A stretch of DNA of 64,000 nucleotides from FEN-1219 sp963817615 (GTDB taxonomy: Bacteria > Pseudomonadota > Gammaproteobacteria > Steroidobacterales > Rariloculaceae): assembly GCA_963817615.1 (NCBI GenBank), contig CAWFPH010000003.1:744001-808000 (forward strand), read 5' to 3'. The position numbers and the translations under genes are program-made. How positions within the stretch are numbered: the first letter of the stretch is position 1; each line of letters starts with the position of its first letter. Positions 28,532 through 37,702 of this stretch are shown piece by piece. The notes under the pieces were generated by a model. It was not told the origin of the DNA, did not search any database, and saw only the letters and a list, made by a program, of their open reading frames with translations.

Positions 28532-29863
28532 GTGACCGCTCATCCGAACAGCTTGCGCGCGGCGCCCGCCGCACGCGTCGGCGGCACGATCACGGTCCCC
28601 GGCGACAAGTCGATCTCGCACCGCGCGCTGCTGCTCGGCGCGGTCGCGAACGGGCCGACGCTGATTCGCGGCTTCCTCGAAAGCGAGGACTGCCTCGCGA
28701 CGCGCGCGGCGCTCGAGGCGCTCGGCGTGCCGATCGCGGGCGGCGGCGGCGGGCCGGTGCACGTCGAGGGCGTCGGCGCGGACGGCTTGCGCGCGGCGCA
28801 GGGCGTGCTCGATCTCGGCAACTCCGGCACCGCGATTCGCTTGCTCACGGGCCTGCTCGTCGGGCGGCCGTTCGACAGCAAGCTCACCGGCGACGCGTCG
28901 CTGCGCCGTCGACCGATGGAGCGCATTGCGGCGCCGTTGCGCGCGATGGGCGCCCGCATCGACACGAGCGCGGGGGGGACGCCGCCGCTCGAGATTCGGG
29001 GCGGCGCGAAGCTGCACGGCATCGACTATGCGCTGCCGATGGCGAGCGCTCAGGTGAAGTCGACGCTGCTGCTCGCCGCGCTGTCGGCCGAGGGGTGCAC
29101 GACGCTGCGCTCACCCGGCCCGAGCCGCGATCACACGGAGCGCATGCTCGAGAGCATGGGCGTCCGCGTCGCGCGCGAGGCCGGCGGGTTGATCGTGTCG
29201 ATCGTCGGCCCGGCCGCCCTCACGGGGCTCACGATCGACGTGCCGGCCGACTTCTCCTCGGCGGCGTTCTTTCTCGTCGCCGGCTGCCTCGCGGCGGACA
29301 ACGGGCTGGTCATCGAGAACGTCGGCGTGAATCCCACGCGAACCGGGCTGCTCACGATCCTGCGCGAGATGGGAGCGAAGATCGAGCTGCGCAATCCCCG
29401 CACCGTCGGTGCCGAGCCGGTCGCGGACCTGTACGTCGAGCGCAGCGCGCTCGTCGGCATCGACGTGCCGCCGGAGCTCGTGCCGCTCGCGATCGACGAG
29501 TTTCCGGTGCTGTTCATCGCCGCCGCCGGTGCGGCAGGCACGACGCGCGTGACGGGCGCCGAGGAGCTGCGCGCGAAGGAAACCGATCGGCTCGCCGTGA
29601 TGGCCGTCGGACTGGCTGCAATGGGCGTCGCGGTCGAGCCGGCGCCGGGCGGGCTCGCGGTGACGGGCGGCCGCCTGCGCGGCGGGCACGTCGACAGCCG
29701 CGGCGACCATCGAATCGCAATGGCCTTTGCCGTGGCGAGCCTGCTCGCCGGCCGAGCGATCGAGATTTCGGGCACGGCGGAGGTCGCGACGTCGTTTCCG
29801 ACGTTCGTTGCCACCGCCAATGCCGTCGGCTTGTCGGTCGAGGCGGTGGGCGAGCGCTCATGA
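28532..29863 (+). CDS. aroA: 3-phosphoshikimate 1-carboxyvinyltransferase (EPSP synthase)
   Basis: Shikimate-pathway enzyme of 443 residues, target of glyphosate. Substrate-binding motifs: PGDKSISHRALLLG, LGNSGTAIRLLTGLL, ASAQVKSTLLLA, NPTRTGLL and the C-terminal KETDRLAVM and DHRIAMAFAV. It is a free-standing enzyme; I recall TyrA-AroA fusions at this place in some Pseudomonas, and no dehydrogenase part exists here. The GTG at 28532 has GGAG just upstream. The stop overlaps cmk (ATGA). Confidence 0.97.
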   Translation: MTAHPNSLRAAPAARVGGTITVPGDKSISHRALLLGAVANGPTLIRGFLESEDCLATRAALEALGVPIAGGGGGPVHVEGVGADGLRAAQGVLDLGNSGTAIRLLTGLLVGRPFDSKLTGDASLRRRPMERIAAPLRAMGARIDTSAGGTPPLEIRGGAKLHGIDYALPMASAQVKSTLLLAALSAEGCTTLRSPGPSRDHTERMLESMGVRVAREAGGLIVSIVGPAALTGLTIDVPADFSSAAFFLVAGCLAADNGLVIENVGVNPTRTGLLTILREMGAKIELRNPRTVGAEPVADLYVERSALVGIDVPPELVPLAIDEFPVLFIAAAGAAGTTRVTGAEELRAKETDRLAVMAVGLAAMGVAVEPAPGGLAVTGGRLRGGHVDSRGDHRIAMAFAVASLLAGRAIEISGTAEVATSFPTFVATANAVGLSVEAVGERS

Positions 29864-30540
29864 CCCACCGGGCGGCGCCCGTCATCACGATCGACGGACC
29901 CACGAGCTCGGGTAAGGGCACGATCAGCCGCGCGGTCGCGGCGCGGCTCGGGTGGCATCTGCTCGACAGCGGCGCCCTGTACCGGCTCGTAGGCCTCGCC
30001 GCCGAGCGCTCGGGTCTCGATCTCGCGGACGAGCCGGGGCTCGCGGCGCTCGCGGCCGCCATGGACGTGGGCTTCGGCACGGCCGTGGAGGCCGAGCGCG
30101 TGACGCTCGCCGGCGCGGACGTTACGGCTGCGCTGCGGACCGAGACCGCCGGCGCAGCCGCGTCGCGCGTGGCCGTGCTGCCGGCGGTGCGGCGGGCGCT
30201 GCTGGGCCGGCAGCGAGCATTCGCGCAGGCGCCGGGCCTCGTAGCGGACGGCCGCGACATGGGCACCGTGGTTTTTCCAAACGCCCCGCTCAAGGTGTTC
30301 CTGACCGCGACCGCGGAGGCGCGCGCAGCGAGACGTTATAAGCAGTTGAAAGAAAAGGGGATTGATGTTAGCCTGCCCGACCTTTCACGGGAGATCGCGC
30401 AACGGGACGCGCGCGACGCGAGCCGTACGACGGCGCCGCTCACGCCCGCTGCCGATGCGCGAGTGCTCGACTCCACGAGCCTCACGCCCGAGGAAGTCGT
30501 CGCCCGCATCTTGAGATGGCTCGAGGCGGCCGGCATATAA
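29860..30540 (+). CDS. cmk: Cytidylate kinase
   Basis: Phosphorylates CMP and dCMP; 226 residues. P-loop TIDGPTSSGKGTISRAVA, nucleotide-binding LLDSGALYR, and VADGRDMGTVVFP with the substrate-binding Arg and Asp, followed by the lid segment AARRYKQL. The ATG overlaps the aroA stop. Its place between aroA and rpsA is conserved in gammaproteobacteria. Confidence 0.97.
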   Translation: MTHRAAPVITIDGPTSSGKGTISRAVAARLGWHLLDSGALYRLVGLAAERSGLDLADEPGLAALAAAMDVGFGTAVEAERVTLAGADVTAALRTETAGAAASRVAVLPAVRRALLGRQRAFAQAPGLVADGRDMGTVVFPNAPLKVFLTATAEARAARRYKQLKEKGIDVSLPDLSREIAQRDARDASRTTAPLTPAADARVLDSTSLTPEEVVARILRWLEAAGI

Positions 30541-30637
30541 GTAAGTTCGAGCCTACAGGTTTGCAGCGGCCGGATGCCGTTGCGGTCGTTCAATTAACCC
30601 AGCGGGGCAGGACGCTTCGCAGGAATGGAAAAACTTG

Positions 30638-32316
30638 ATGAGTGAATCGTTTGCAGAGCTTCTAGAGCAGAGCTTCTCGATCCAAAAGATCAAGCCGGGC
30701 GCAATCATCACCGGTATCGTCATCGGCGTGAACTCCGACGTGGTGATCGTCAATGCGGGGCTCAAATCCGAGGCCGTCATCCCGGCCGATCAATTCTTCA
30801 ACGAGCGCGGCGAATTAGAAGTCCAAGTCGGCGACGAGGTCGAGGTAGCGCTCGACACGGTCGAAGACGGCTTCGGCGAGACGCGCTTGTCGCGCGACAA
30901 GGCGAAGCGCACCCGCACCTGGGGCCGCCTCGAGGAGGCGTTCCAGAAGAACGAGATCGTCACCGGCACGATCAGCGGCCGCGTCCGCGGCGGATTCACG
31001 GTCGACGTCGACCTGGTTCGCGCGTTCCTGCCGGGCTCGCTCGTCGACGTGCGGCCCGATCCGCGATCCGGCGGCGCTCGAGGGACAGACGCTCGAGTTC
31101 AAGGTCATCAAGCTCGACCAGAAACGTAACAACGTCGTGGTTTCGCGCCGCGCGGTGGTCGAGGCCGAGTACAGCGCCGAGCGCGAGTCGCTGCTGAAGA
31201 ACCTCCAAGAGGGCACGGTGCTGAAGGGCGTCGTGAAGAACCTCACCGACTACGGCGCGTTCGTCGACTTGGGCGGCATCGACGGGTTGCTGCACATCAC
31301 GGACATGGCGTGGAAGCGCGTGAAGCATCCTTCCGAGGTCGTGAGCGTCGGGCAGGAGCTCGAGGTCAAGGTGCTGAAGTTCGATCGCGAGCGCAATCGC
31401 GTTTCGCTCGGCTTGAAGCAGCTCGGCGCGGATCCCTGGGCCGATCTCGCACGGCGTTATCCGCCGGGCACGCGGCTGTTCGGCAAGGTCACGAACATCG
31501 CGGACTACGGGTGCTTTGCCGAGATCGAGGAGGGCGTCGAGGGCCTCGTGCACGTCTCCGAGATGGATTGGACGAACAAGAACGTCAATCCGCACAAGGT
31601 CGTGCAAATCGGTGACGAGGTCGAGGTCATGGTGCTCGACATCGACGAGGAGCGCCGCCGCATCTCGCTCGGGTTGAAGCAGTGCAAGCCGAACCCGTGG
31701 GTGGAGTTCGCCGAGAACTTCAAGAAGGGCGACAAGGTCTCGGGCCAGATCAAGTCGATCACCGACTTCGGCGTGTTCATCGGGTTGTCCGGCGGCATCG
31801 ACGGGCTCGTGCATCTGTCCGACCTGTCTTGGGACGTGCCCGGCGAAGAGGCCGTGCGCAACTACAAGAAGGGTGAGGAGATCGAGGCCACCGTGCTCGC
31901 GATCGACCCGGAGCGCGAGCGCATCTCGCTCGGCGTGAAGCAGCTCGACAAGGATCCGCTGTCGTTGTTCCTGGCGGATCATCCGAAGGGCAGCATCGTG
32001 ACGGGCGTCGTCCAAGAGGTGGACGCGAAGATGGCCACGATCGCGCTGGACGGCGGCACCATCGGCCAGCTGCGCGCCTCGGAGATCTCGCGCGATCGCG
32101 TCGAGGACGCGCGCACGGTGCTGAAGGTCGGTGAGACGGTCGAGGCTCGCTTTACGGGCGTGGACCGCAAGACCCGCGTCATCTCGTTGTCGATCAAGGC
32201 AGAAAGAAGCGCACGAAGAACAGCAGGCCATCCAGAACTACAAGACGGATGCCGGCCGATCGACGACGGGCACCACGCTCGGCGACCTGCTCAAGGAGCA
32301 CATGAATCCGGAGTAG
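30638..32316 (+). CDS. rpsA: 30S ribosomal protein S1, reading frame broken twice by extra bases
   Basis: mRNA-binding ribosomal protein with six S1 (OB) domains. Reading frame one runs from ATG 30638 to about 31058, ending FLPGSLVDVRP. Frame two runs from about 31060 (VRDPAALEGQTLEFKV onwards) to 32201 (SLSIKA). Frame three runs from 32203 (KEAHEEQQAIQNYK) to the TAG at 32316. Removing one base near 31059 (the A of CCCGAT) and one near 32202 (a G) restores a 558-residue protein, almost the length of E. coli S1 (557). S1 is essential in most gammaproteobacteria, so both extra bases are probably sequencing or assembly errors. GGAA lies upstream of the start. Confidence 0.93.
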
Positions 32317-32381
32317 GCCGGCCATCGACTGCTACGACTTGCGGGCAGGCGTGCCGAGGCCTCAAAGGAAGGTCCATACCC

Positions 32382-32684
32382 ATGACAAAGTCCGAGCTGA
32401 TCGAGTCGATCGCGCGCAGCCAGAAACACTTGCCGGCCAAGGACGTCGAATTGGCCGTCAAGCATATTCTCGAGCTGATGAGCGAGGCGCTCGCGAGCGG
32501 CGAGCGCATCGAGATTCGTGGGTTTGGCAGCTTCTCCCTGCATTACCGGCCGCCGCGGATGGGCCGCAATCCGAAGACCGGCGAGGCCGTTGCGCTCGCC
32601 GGCAAGAACGTGCCGCACTTCAAGCCCGGAAAGGACCTGCGCGAGCGCGTGAACGAGTCACGCCACTTGCCGGTACGCGATTAA
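32382..32684 (+). CDS. ihfB: Integration host factor subunit beta
   Basis: DNA-bending protein of 100 residues that pairs with IhfA. The HU/IHF fold is complete: TKSELIESIARSQKHL, IEIRGFGSFSLHYRPPRMGR with the intercalating Pro in RNPKTGE, and FKPGKDLRERV. AAGGAAGG precedes the ATG. Its position behind rpsA and before lapAB is the usual gammaproteobacterial order. Confidence 0.97.
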   Translation: MTKSELIESIARSQKHLPAKDVELAVKHILELMSEALASGERIEIRGFGSFSLHYRPPRMGRNPKTGEAVALAGKNVPHFKPGKDLRERVNESRHLPVRD

Positions 32685-32757
32685 CCCGCCGACAATGGAG
32701 CGTCGGACAGCCGCGTGACGACGCTCATGACCCGCACACGCTCCTAGGAATACCGCC

Positions 32758-33063
32758 TTGGCCGCGCTGCGTCGAATCGCGTTCGTCGTCCTGCTGACTG
32801 CTTTCATGGTGCTGGCCGCCATGCTCGCGTACAGCAACCCGCAGCGCATCGATCTCGACTTGGGCGTTGCGAAGCTCGCACAGATCCCGATGGCCGCGGC
32901 GCTCGGCGGCGTGTTCCTGGCCGGCTGGCTGTTCGGGCTGCTGTCCGCCGGACTCGCGCTGCTGCGCAACGCGAGCGAGAAGCGGCGGCTCCGTAAGGAT
33001 TTGCGCTACGCGGAAGCCGAGCTCAGCAGCCTGCGCACCGCGCCGCTGCAAGATGCCAACTGA
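32758..33063 (+). CDS. lapA: LapA-like inner-membrane protein (DUF1049)
   Basis: Small membrane protein of 101 residues with two helices (about 7-26 and 43-66) around a short loop with SNPQRIDLDLG, and a charged C-terminal coiled segment (KRRLRKDLRYAEAELSSL). It matches LapA/YciS, which acts with LapB in controlling lipopolysaccharide synthesis. The start is TTG 32758 with AGGA ahead. It overlaps lapB by 11 bases. Confidence 0.9.
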   Translation: MAALRRIAFVVLLTAFMVLAAMLAYSNPQRIDLDLGVAKLAQIPMAAALGGVFLAGWLFGLLSAGLALLRNASEKRRLRKDLRYAEAELSSLRTAPLQDAN

Positions 33064-34231
33064 CGCCACATTCCTGCTCGCGGCGCTGTTCATCATCGCC
33101 GCCGCGAGCGGTTTCGCCTTCAAGGTCTACAGCGACCGCGACCGCGACCTGCCGCCGCGCATCAGCGCGGACTACATCCGCGGCCTGAACCTCGTGCTGA
33201 GCCGCAAGACCGACGAGGCGCTCGAGCTGTTCGTGCAGATGGCGAAGGTCGACGACGACACGCTCGAGACCCATTTCGCGCTCGGGCACCTGTTCCGGCG
33301 GCGCGGCGAGGTCGAGCGCGCGATCCGCGTGCACCAGAACCTGCTCGCGCGGCCAAACTTGAACGAGATGCAGCGCCATCAAGCGGTGTACTCGCTGGCC
33401 GAGGATTACCTCGGCGCCGGGCTGTTCGATCGCGCGGAGCAGCTCCTTCGAGATCTGATCGAAAGCCCCACGGTCGCCGAGGCGGCGCTCGAGAAGCTCG
33501 TCTACATCTACGAGCGCGAGCGCGAGTGGCAGAAGGCGATCGAAGCGCAGCGCAAGCTCGAGATGCTGCGCGGCGTCCGAACGAGCCAGGTCGCGCATTA
33601 CTACTGCGAGCTGGCCGAGGCGGCCCGCGCGGCGGGCGACCGCAACGCCGCGCGCGAGTACCTGAAGAACACCGTCCGCAGCGAGACGGGCGCGCTGCGA
33701 GGCACGCTGATCCGCGCGACGCTCGCGCGCGAGGACGGCGACTTCGCGCAGGCGATTGCGCTCTACGAGCAGGTGCTCGCGAAGGACCGGCATTTCGTGA
33801 GCGAGGTGCTCGCGCCGCTGATGGAGTGCTATCGCGGTGCGGGGCGGCCGGCCGATTTCGACGCGTACGTCGCCCGCTGGCTCGAGGGCGATGCGTCCGT
33901 CCGCCGCGACCTCGCCTACGCCGCAATCGTCGGCGACCTCACGGGCTCGGCCGCGCTCGCCGCTTGCGTAGAGACCTTCGTGCTCGGCAACGAAGTGCTC
34001 GCGACGCTCGTGAACGCGGCCGAGCTCGAGTCCCTGCCGCCGGACGACCGGCGCGAATCGATCCAGCGAATCGCCCACGGTCTACAGAAGATCGCGCTCG
34101 CGAGCGCGCGCTATCGCTGCTCGAATTGCGGCTACAGCACGCAGCGGTTCATCTGGCACTGCCCGAGCTGCAAGCTCTGGGAAACGATTCGGCCCATCCA
34201 GACCCTGCCGCTCGAAACCGTCTTGTCCTGA
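33053..34231 (+). CDS. lapB: Lipopolysaccharide assembly protein B
   Basis: Protein of 392 residues (E. coli LapB 389). An N-terminal membrane anchor (FLLAALFIIAAASGFAF) is followed by about nine TPR-like repeats (for example ETHFALGHLFRRRGEVERAI and RAEQLLRDLIE). A C-terminal rubredoxin-type zinc/iron knuckle has CSNCGY and CPSCKLW. LapB guides FtsH to degrade LpxC and so sets lipopolysaccharide amount. Overlaps lapA, so coupled translation is likely. Confidence 0.95.
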   Translation: MPTDATFLLAALFIIAAASGFAFKVYSDRDRDLPPRISADYIRGLNLVLSRKTDEALELFVQMAKVDDDTLETHFALGHLFRRRGEVERAIRVHQNLLARPNLNEMQRHQAVYSLAEDYLGAGLFDRAEQLLRDLIESPTVAEAALEKLVYIYEREREWQKAIEAQRKLEMLRGVRTSQVAHYYCELAEAARAAGDRNAAREYLKNTVRSETGALRGTLIRATLAREDGDFAQAIALYEQVLAKDRHFVSEVLAPLMECYRGAGRPADFDAYVARWLEGDASVRRDLAYAAIVGDLTGSAALAACVETFVLGNEVLATLVNAAELESLPPDDRRESIQRIAHGLQKIALASARYRCSNCGYSTQRFIWHCPSCKLWETIRPIQTLPLETVLS

Positions 34232-34332
34232 GCCGCTCGAAAACTCCGCCAAGCCGCAAGATTGCGGTGCTGTCCCGCGAGGACGCGCAGCGTAGCGTGG
34301 CGCTCCCGTTCATCGTTCAGGAGTCAACGGTC

Positions 34333-34623
34333 ATGCGATTCAGGAATCTCAAGCTCGGCTGCGCTGCGCTGTGCACGCTCGTGTCCCTCGGCGCGATCGC
34401 GGGGCCGGTCAACATCAACAAGGCCGACGCGGGCACGCTCGCGGCGGAGTTGACCGGCGTCGGTCCTGCGCTCGCCGCGGCCATCGTCCGCGATCGAATG
34501 GAGCACGGCAACTTCGATTCGCCGGAGGCGCTCACGCGCGTCAAGGGCGTCGGCCCGAGGATCGTGGAGCTCAACAAGGGCAATATCCTCGTCGCCGATC
34601 CCGCGCCGCAGAAACGGCAATAG
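34333..34623 (+). CDS. comEA: ComEA-like helix-hairpin-helix protein
   Basis: Exported DNA-binding protein of 96 residues. A signal peptide (LGCAALCTLVSLGAIAGP) leads to two helix-hairpin-helix motifs: VNINKADAGTLAAELTGVGP and ALTRVKGVGPRIVELNKG. Short free-standing proteins of this type bind incoming DNA in the periplasm of naturally competent gammaproteobacteria. AGGAG lies ten bases before the ATG. A strong terminator follows. No other competence genes are in the window. Confidence 0.9.
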   Translation: MRFRNLKLGCAALCTLVSLGAIAGPVNINKADAGTLAAELTGVGPALAAAIVRDRMEHGNFDSPEALTRVKGVGPRIVELNKGNILVADPAPQKRQ

Positions 34624-34638
34624 CCCCCAGGGCCTTCG

Positions 34639-34676
34639 GCCGCGGGTCGGGCGAGCGCCCGACCGCGGCTCTTTTT
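34639..34676 (+). terminator. Rho-independent terminator after comEA
   Basis: A GC-rich hairpin of 13 pairs with one bulged G (left arm from 34639, loop GAGC at 34653-34656, right arm to 34669) followed by TCTTTTT. It closes the long plus-strand block that runs from gyrA. Confidence 0.8.
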
Positions 34677-34752
34677 CGGCTCGCCCCGTCGTCCGCCAGC
34701 ACTCGACTCGGCCCTCCAGTATCATTCGTCGAAGTGACTGAAAGGTGGACCG

Positions 34753-35625
34753 ATGCCCAGCATTCGTACTGCAGTATTTCCGGTTGCCGGCCGCGGCACT
34801 CGTTTCCTCCCGGCGACCAAGGCGTCGCCCAAGGAGATGCTGCCGATCGTCGACAAGCCGCTGATCCAATACGCCGTCGAGGAGGCGCTCGAGGCGGGAG
34901 CGGAGCGGCTCGTGTTCATCACGGGCTCGTCGAAGCGCGCGATCGAAGATCATTTCGATACGGACGCCGAGCTTGAGCGCCAGCTCGCCGAGACGGGCAA
35001 GCACGATCTGCTCGCGCTCGTGCAGAACATCGTGCCGTCCGGCGTCACCTGCATCTTCGTGCGACAGGGTGTGCCGCTTGGGCTCGGTCACGCGGTGCTG
35101 TGCGCGCGTCCGGCCGTCGGCAATGAGCCGTTCTTCGTCCACCTGGCCGACGACCTGATCTACAGCGACGTCCCTTGTCTCAAGCAAATGAGCGACCACT
35201 TCGACAAGCACGCCTCGAGCGTGCTCGGCGTCGAAACCGTGCCGCACGATCAAACCGGCAGCTACGGCATCGTGGCCGTCGAGACCGACGCGTCGGGTGC
35301 GCAGCGCGTAACCCGCATCGTAGAGAAGCCGAAGCCGGAGAACGCGCCGTCCAATCTCGCCGTCGTCGGCCGTTATGTGCTGACGCCCGCGATCTTCTCG
35401 AAGCTCGAGCGTACCCAACGCGGCGCGGGCGGCGAGATTCAGCTGACGGACGGGATCGCGAGCCTGCTTCAGGAGGAGCCCGTGTACGTGCTGCCGTTCA
35501 ACGGCGTGCGCTACGACTGCGGAAGCAAGATCGGGTACTTGCGCGCGACCGTCGAATACGGCCTGCGCCACCCCGAGCTCGGCGACAGCTTCCGCGCCTA
35601 CCTCCAGAGCGTCTGGGAGCGCTAA
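34753..35625 (+). CDS. galU: UTP-glucose-1-phosphate uridylyltransferase
   Basis: Makes UDP-glucose for exopolysaccharide, lipopolysaccharide and trehalose. 290 residues with the nucleotidyltransferase signature VAGRGTRFLPATKASPKEML, sugar-binding IQYAVEEALEAG, the metal Asp in HLADDLIYSD, and the VEKPKPENAPSNLAVVGRYV segment. Length is typical. It follows the comEA terminator and stands alone. Confidence 0.97.
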   Translation: MPSIRTAVFPVAGRGTRFLPATKASPKEMLPIVDKPLIQYAVEEALEAGAERLVFITGSSKRAIEDHFDTDAELERQLAETGKHDLLALVQNIVPSGVTCIFVRQGVPLGLGHAVLCARPAVGNEPFFVHLADDLIYSDVPCLKQMSDHFDKHASSVLGVETVPHDQTGSYGIVAVETDASGAQRVTRIVEKPKPENAPSNLAVVGRYVLTPAIFSKLERTQRGAGGEIQLTDGIASLLQEEPVYVLPFNGVRYDCGSKIGYLRATVEYGLRHPELGDSFRAYLQSVWER

Positions 35626-35652
35626 GCGACCCCGCGCCCCGGTGTGTCGCAG

Positions 35653-35682
35653 GCTGCCGATAGGCGCGGTCGCGCCGGCAGC
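35653..35682. terminator. Hairpin between convergent galU and CoA-transferase genes
   Basis: Stem GCTGCC/GGCAGC continued, after a GATA bulge, by GGCGC/GCGCC with a GGTC loop. It lies between two converging genes and could stop both transcripts. It lacks a T run. Confidence 0.4.
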
Positions 35683-35753
35683 TTGCGGCGAGGAAGCCGC
35701 TTTGCGTGCTTGCCGGGACGACAGAGCACCGCACGTAGGCGGCGCTCGGGCGT

Positions 35754-36923
35754 TCACCAGGCGTCGGCGAGCGTGCGGATCTCGGCGTTGTGCTCGCCGA
35801 GGCGGGGCGGGTAGCGGCGGTAGGTCGGGCCGTTCTCGGCGAACCGGATCGGCAGGCCGATGGATCGCACGATACCGATCAGCGGATGCTCGAGCTCGAC
35901 GATCATACCGCGCGCGATGATCTGCGCATCGGTCAGCGTCTCGTCGGGAAAGTTGATGGGCCCCGCCGGAATGCCGGCCGCAACGAACGACTCGATCCAC
36001 TGCTCGGCGTCGCGTTGTCCCAGGATCGACTCGAGCAGCGGAATCAGCTCCGCGCGGTGCACCGTGCGTGCGGCGTTCGTCGCAAACCGCGCATCGACGT
36101 GCAGCGTTTGCTCGACGCCGAGCACGCGGCAGAACTTCGCCCAGAGCCGCTCCGTGCCCACCGCCACGATCAACGTCTTGTCGCGCGCGCGCATCGGCTG
36201 GTACGGCGTGACGTTCGGATGCGCGTTGCCGAGCCGTGCCGGGCGCTGACCGGTCGCGAAGTAGCTGGCGCCGAGGTTCGCGAGCCAGCTCGTCTGCGCG
36301 TCGACGAGCGCGACGTCGATGAGCTCACCGCGGCCCGATCCGCCTGCGCGGTCGCGCGCGTAAAGCGCCGCGAGCACGCCGAGGCAGGTATACAGACCGG
36401 CCGACACGTCCGCCATCGGCGACGGGAACCTGCTCGGCTCGCCGTCGGGCGGCCCAGTCAGCGCCATGAGGCCGGCCTCTCCTTGGGCGATGATGTCGTA
36501 GCCGGGGCGGCCGGCCTTCGGTCCCGTCTGGCCGTAGCCGCTGATGGCGCCGTACACGAGCCGCGGATGGCGAGCGCGCAGGCGTTCGGGATCGAGCTGC
36601 AGGCGTTCGAGCGAGTCGAGGCGCGGAATGTTCGTCAGAAAGACGTCGGCGCGTGCGAGCAGTTGCTCGAGCAGTGCGCGATCGGTCGCGTCCTTCGCAT
36701 CGAGCTCCACGCTGCGCTTATTGCGATTGACCGCGAGATAGTAGGCGCTCTCGCCCTCGAGAAAGGGCGGCCCCCAGCCCCGCGCCTGGTCGCCGACTTC
36801 GGGACGCTCCACCTTGATCACGTCGGCCCCGAGGTCGCCGAGCAGCATGCTGCAGTACGGACCCGCGAGCGCCTCGGTCATGTCGAGAACCTTGATCCCG
36901 GCAAGCGGTGCGCGGTCGCTCAA
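35754..36923 (-). CDS. Family III CoA transferase (CaiB/BaiF)
   Basis: CoA transferase of 389 residues. N-terminal LAGIKVLDMTEALAGPYCSM and LLGDLGADVIKVERPEVGD, the central AVNRNKRSVELD, and the catalytic Asp in ELIDVALVDAQ are family hallmarks. Members move CoA between carboxylic acids such as formate/oxalate, carnitine, succinate, citramalate or aromatic acids. Substrate not deducible. It is divergent from the aldolase at 37001 across 77 bases, which suggests shared control and perhaps a shared pathway. Confidence 0.92.
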   Translation of the reverse strand: MSDRAPLAGIKVLDMTEALAGPYCSMLLGDLGADVIKVERPEVGDQARGWGPPFLEGESAYYLAVNRNKRSVELDAKDATDRALLEQLLARADVFLTNIPRLDSLERLQLDPERLRARHPRLVYGAISGYGQTGPKAGRPGYDIIAQGEAGLMALTGPPDGEPSRFPSPMADVSAGLYTCLGVLAALYARDRAGGSGRGELIDVALVDAQTSWLANLGASYFATGQRPARLGNAHPNVTPYQPMRARDKTLIVAVGTERLWAKFCRVLGVEQTLHVDARFATNAARTVHRAELIPLLESILGQRDAEQWIESFVAAGIPAGPINFPDETLTDAQIIARGMIVELEHPLIGIVRSIGLPIRFAENGPTYRRYPPRLGEHNAEIRTLADAW

Positions 36924-36934
36924 GTGATCTCCGG

Positions 36935-36963
36935 TTCAGCTGCCCCATTGGCCGCGCTAGTAT
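36935..36963 (+). promoter_or_regulatory. Candidate promoter of the LigK/RraA-type aldolase gene
   Basis: TTCAGC (36935-36940), a 17-base spacer and TAGTAT (36958-36963), about 37 bases before the GTG at 37001. The -10 is fair and the -35 weak. Confidence 0.4.
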
Positions 36964-37000
36964 AAGCGCCCGTAGCGAAAACCGGATTTGGGAGAGAAGC

Positions 37001-37702
37001 GTGCGCAACGTTGCCGTCAGGAATATCGATCGCGCAGAGCGCGGAGTCGTCGAAGCGCTCGGCGAGACCGGCGTTGCCACGGTGCACGAGGCGCAGGGGC
37101 GCGTCGGCCTGCTGCAACCCTACATGCGACCCATTTATTCCGGCGCGCGCATCGGCGGCAGCGCGCTCACGGTGCTGCTGCATCCCGGCGACAACTGGAT
37201 GCTGCACGTGGCTGTCGAGCTGGCGCAGCCCGGCGACGTCGTCGTCGCGGCCGTGAGCAGCATCAACGCCGACGGCATGTTCGGCGAGCTGCTCGCGACG
37301 TCGTTCCACGCGCACGGCGTGCTCGGCCTCGTGATCGACGCAGGCTGTCGTGACGTGCGCGAGCTCACCGAGATGCGGTTCCCGGTGTGGAGCAGAGCCG
37401 TCAACGCCAAGGGCACGGTCAAGGCCACCGTCGGCGCCGTCAACGTGCCGGTCGTCTGCGCAGGCATGCTCGTCAATCCGGGCGACGTGATCGTTGCGGA
37501 CGACGACGGCGTGGTGGTCGTCGAGCGCCGTGCGGCTGCGGCCGTGCTCGAAGCGAGCCGCGCACGCCTCGCCAACGAAGAAAAGAAGCGCGCTCAGCTC
37601 GGAGCGGGTGAGCTCGGCCTCGATATCTACAAGATGCGCGAGCCGCTCGCGAAGGCGGGGCTCGAATACGTCGACCGGCTCGAAGATCTCGATAAAGGCT
37701 AG
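37001..37702 (+). CDS. LigK/RraA-family aldolase (CHA aldolase type)
   Basis: Protein of 233 residues of the RraA fold, most like 4-carboxy-4-hydroxy-2-oxoadipate aldolase/oxaloacetate decarboxylase, the last step of the protocatechuate 4,5-cleavage (and gallate) pathways. Active-site segments: GRVGLLQPYMRP, FGELLATSFHAHGVLGLV, DAGCRDVRELTEM and PVWSRAVNAKGTVKA. The GTG at 37001 has GGGAGAGAAGC upstream. Other genes of the pathway (ligAB, ligC, ligI, ligJ) are not in the window, so the role is inferred from family. RraA-type regulators are shorter (about 160 residues), which argues for the enzyme. Confidence 0.88.
   Translation: MRNVAVRNIDRAERGVVEALGETGVATVHEAQGRVGLLQPYMRPIYSGARIGGSALTVLLHPGDNWMLHVAVELAQPGDVVVAAVSSINADGMFGELLATSFHAHGVLGLVIDAGCRDVRELTEMRFPVWSRAVNAKGTVKATVGAVNVPVVCAGMLVNPGDVIVADDDGVVVVERRAAAAVLEASRARLANEEKKRAQLGAGELGLDIYKMREPLAKAGLEYVDRLEDLDKG

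Noticed and set aside
31052..31070. Programmed frameshift in rpsA
   Set aside because: No slippery heptamer or following pseudoknot is evident, a second shift occurs further on, and a +1 programmed event in S1 is not known to me. Extra bases in the sequence explain it more simply.
37001..37702. RraA regulator of RNase E
   Set aside because: At 233 residues it is too long for RraA, and its C-terminal extension matches the CHA-aldolase subgroup.
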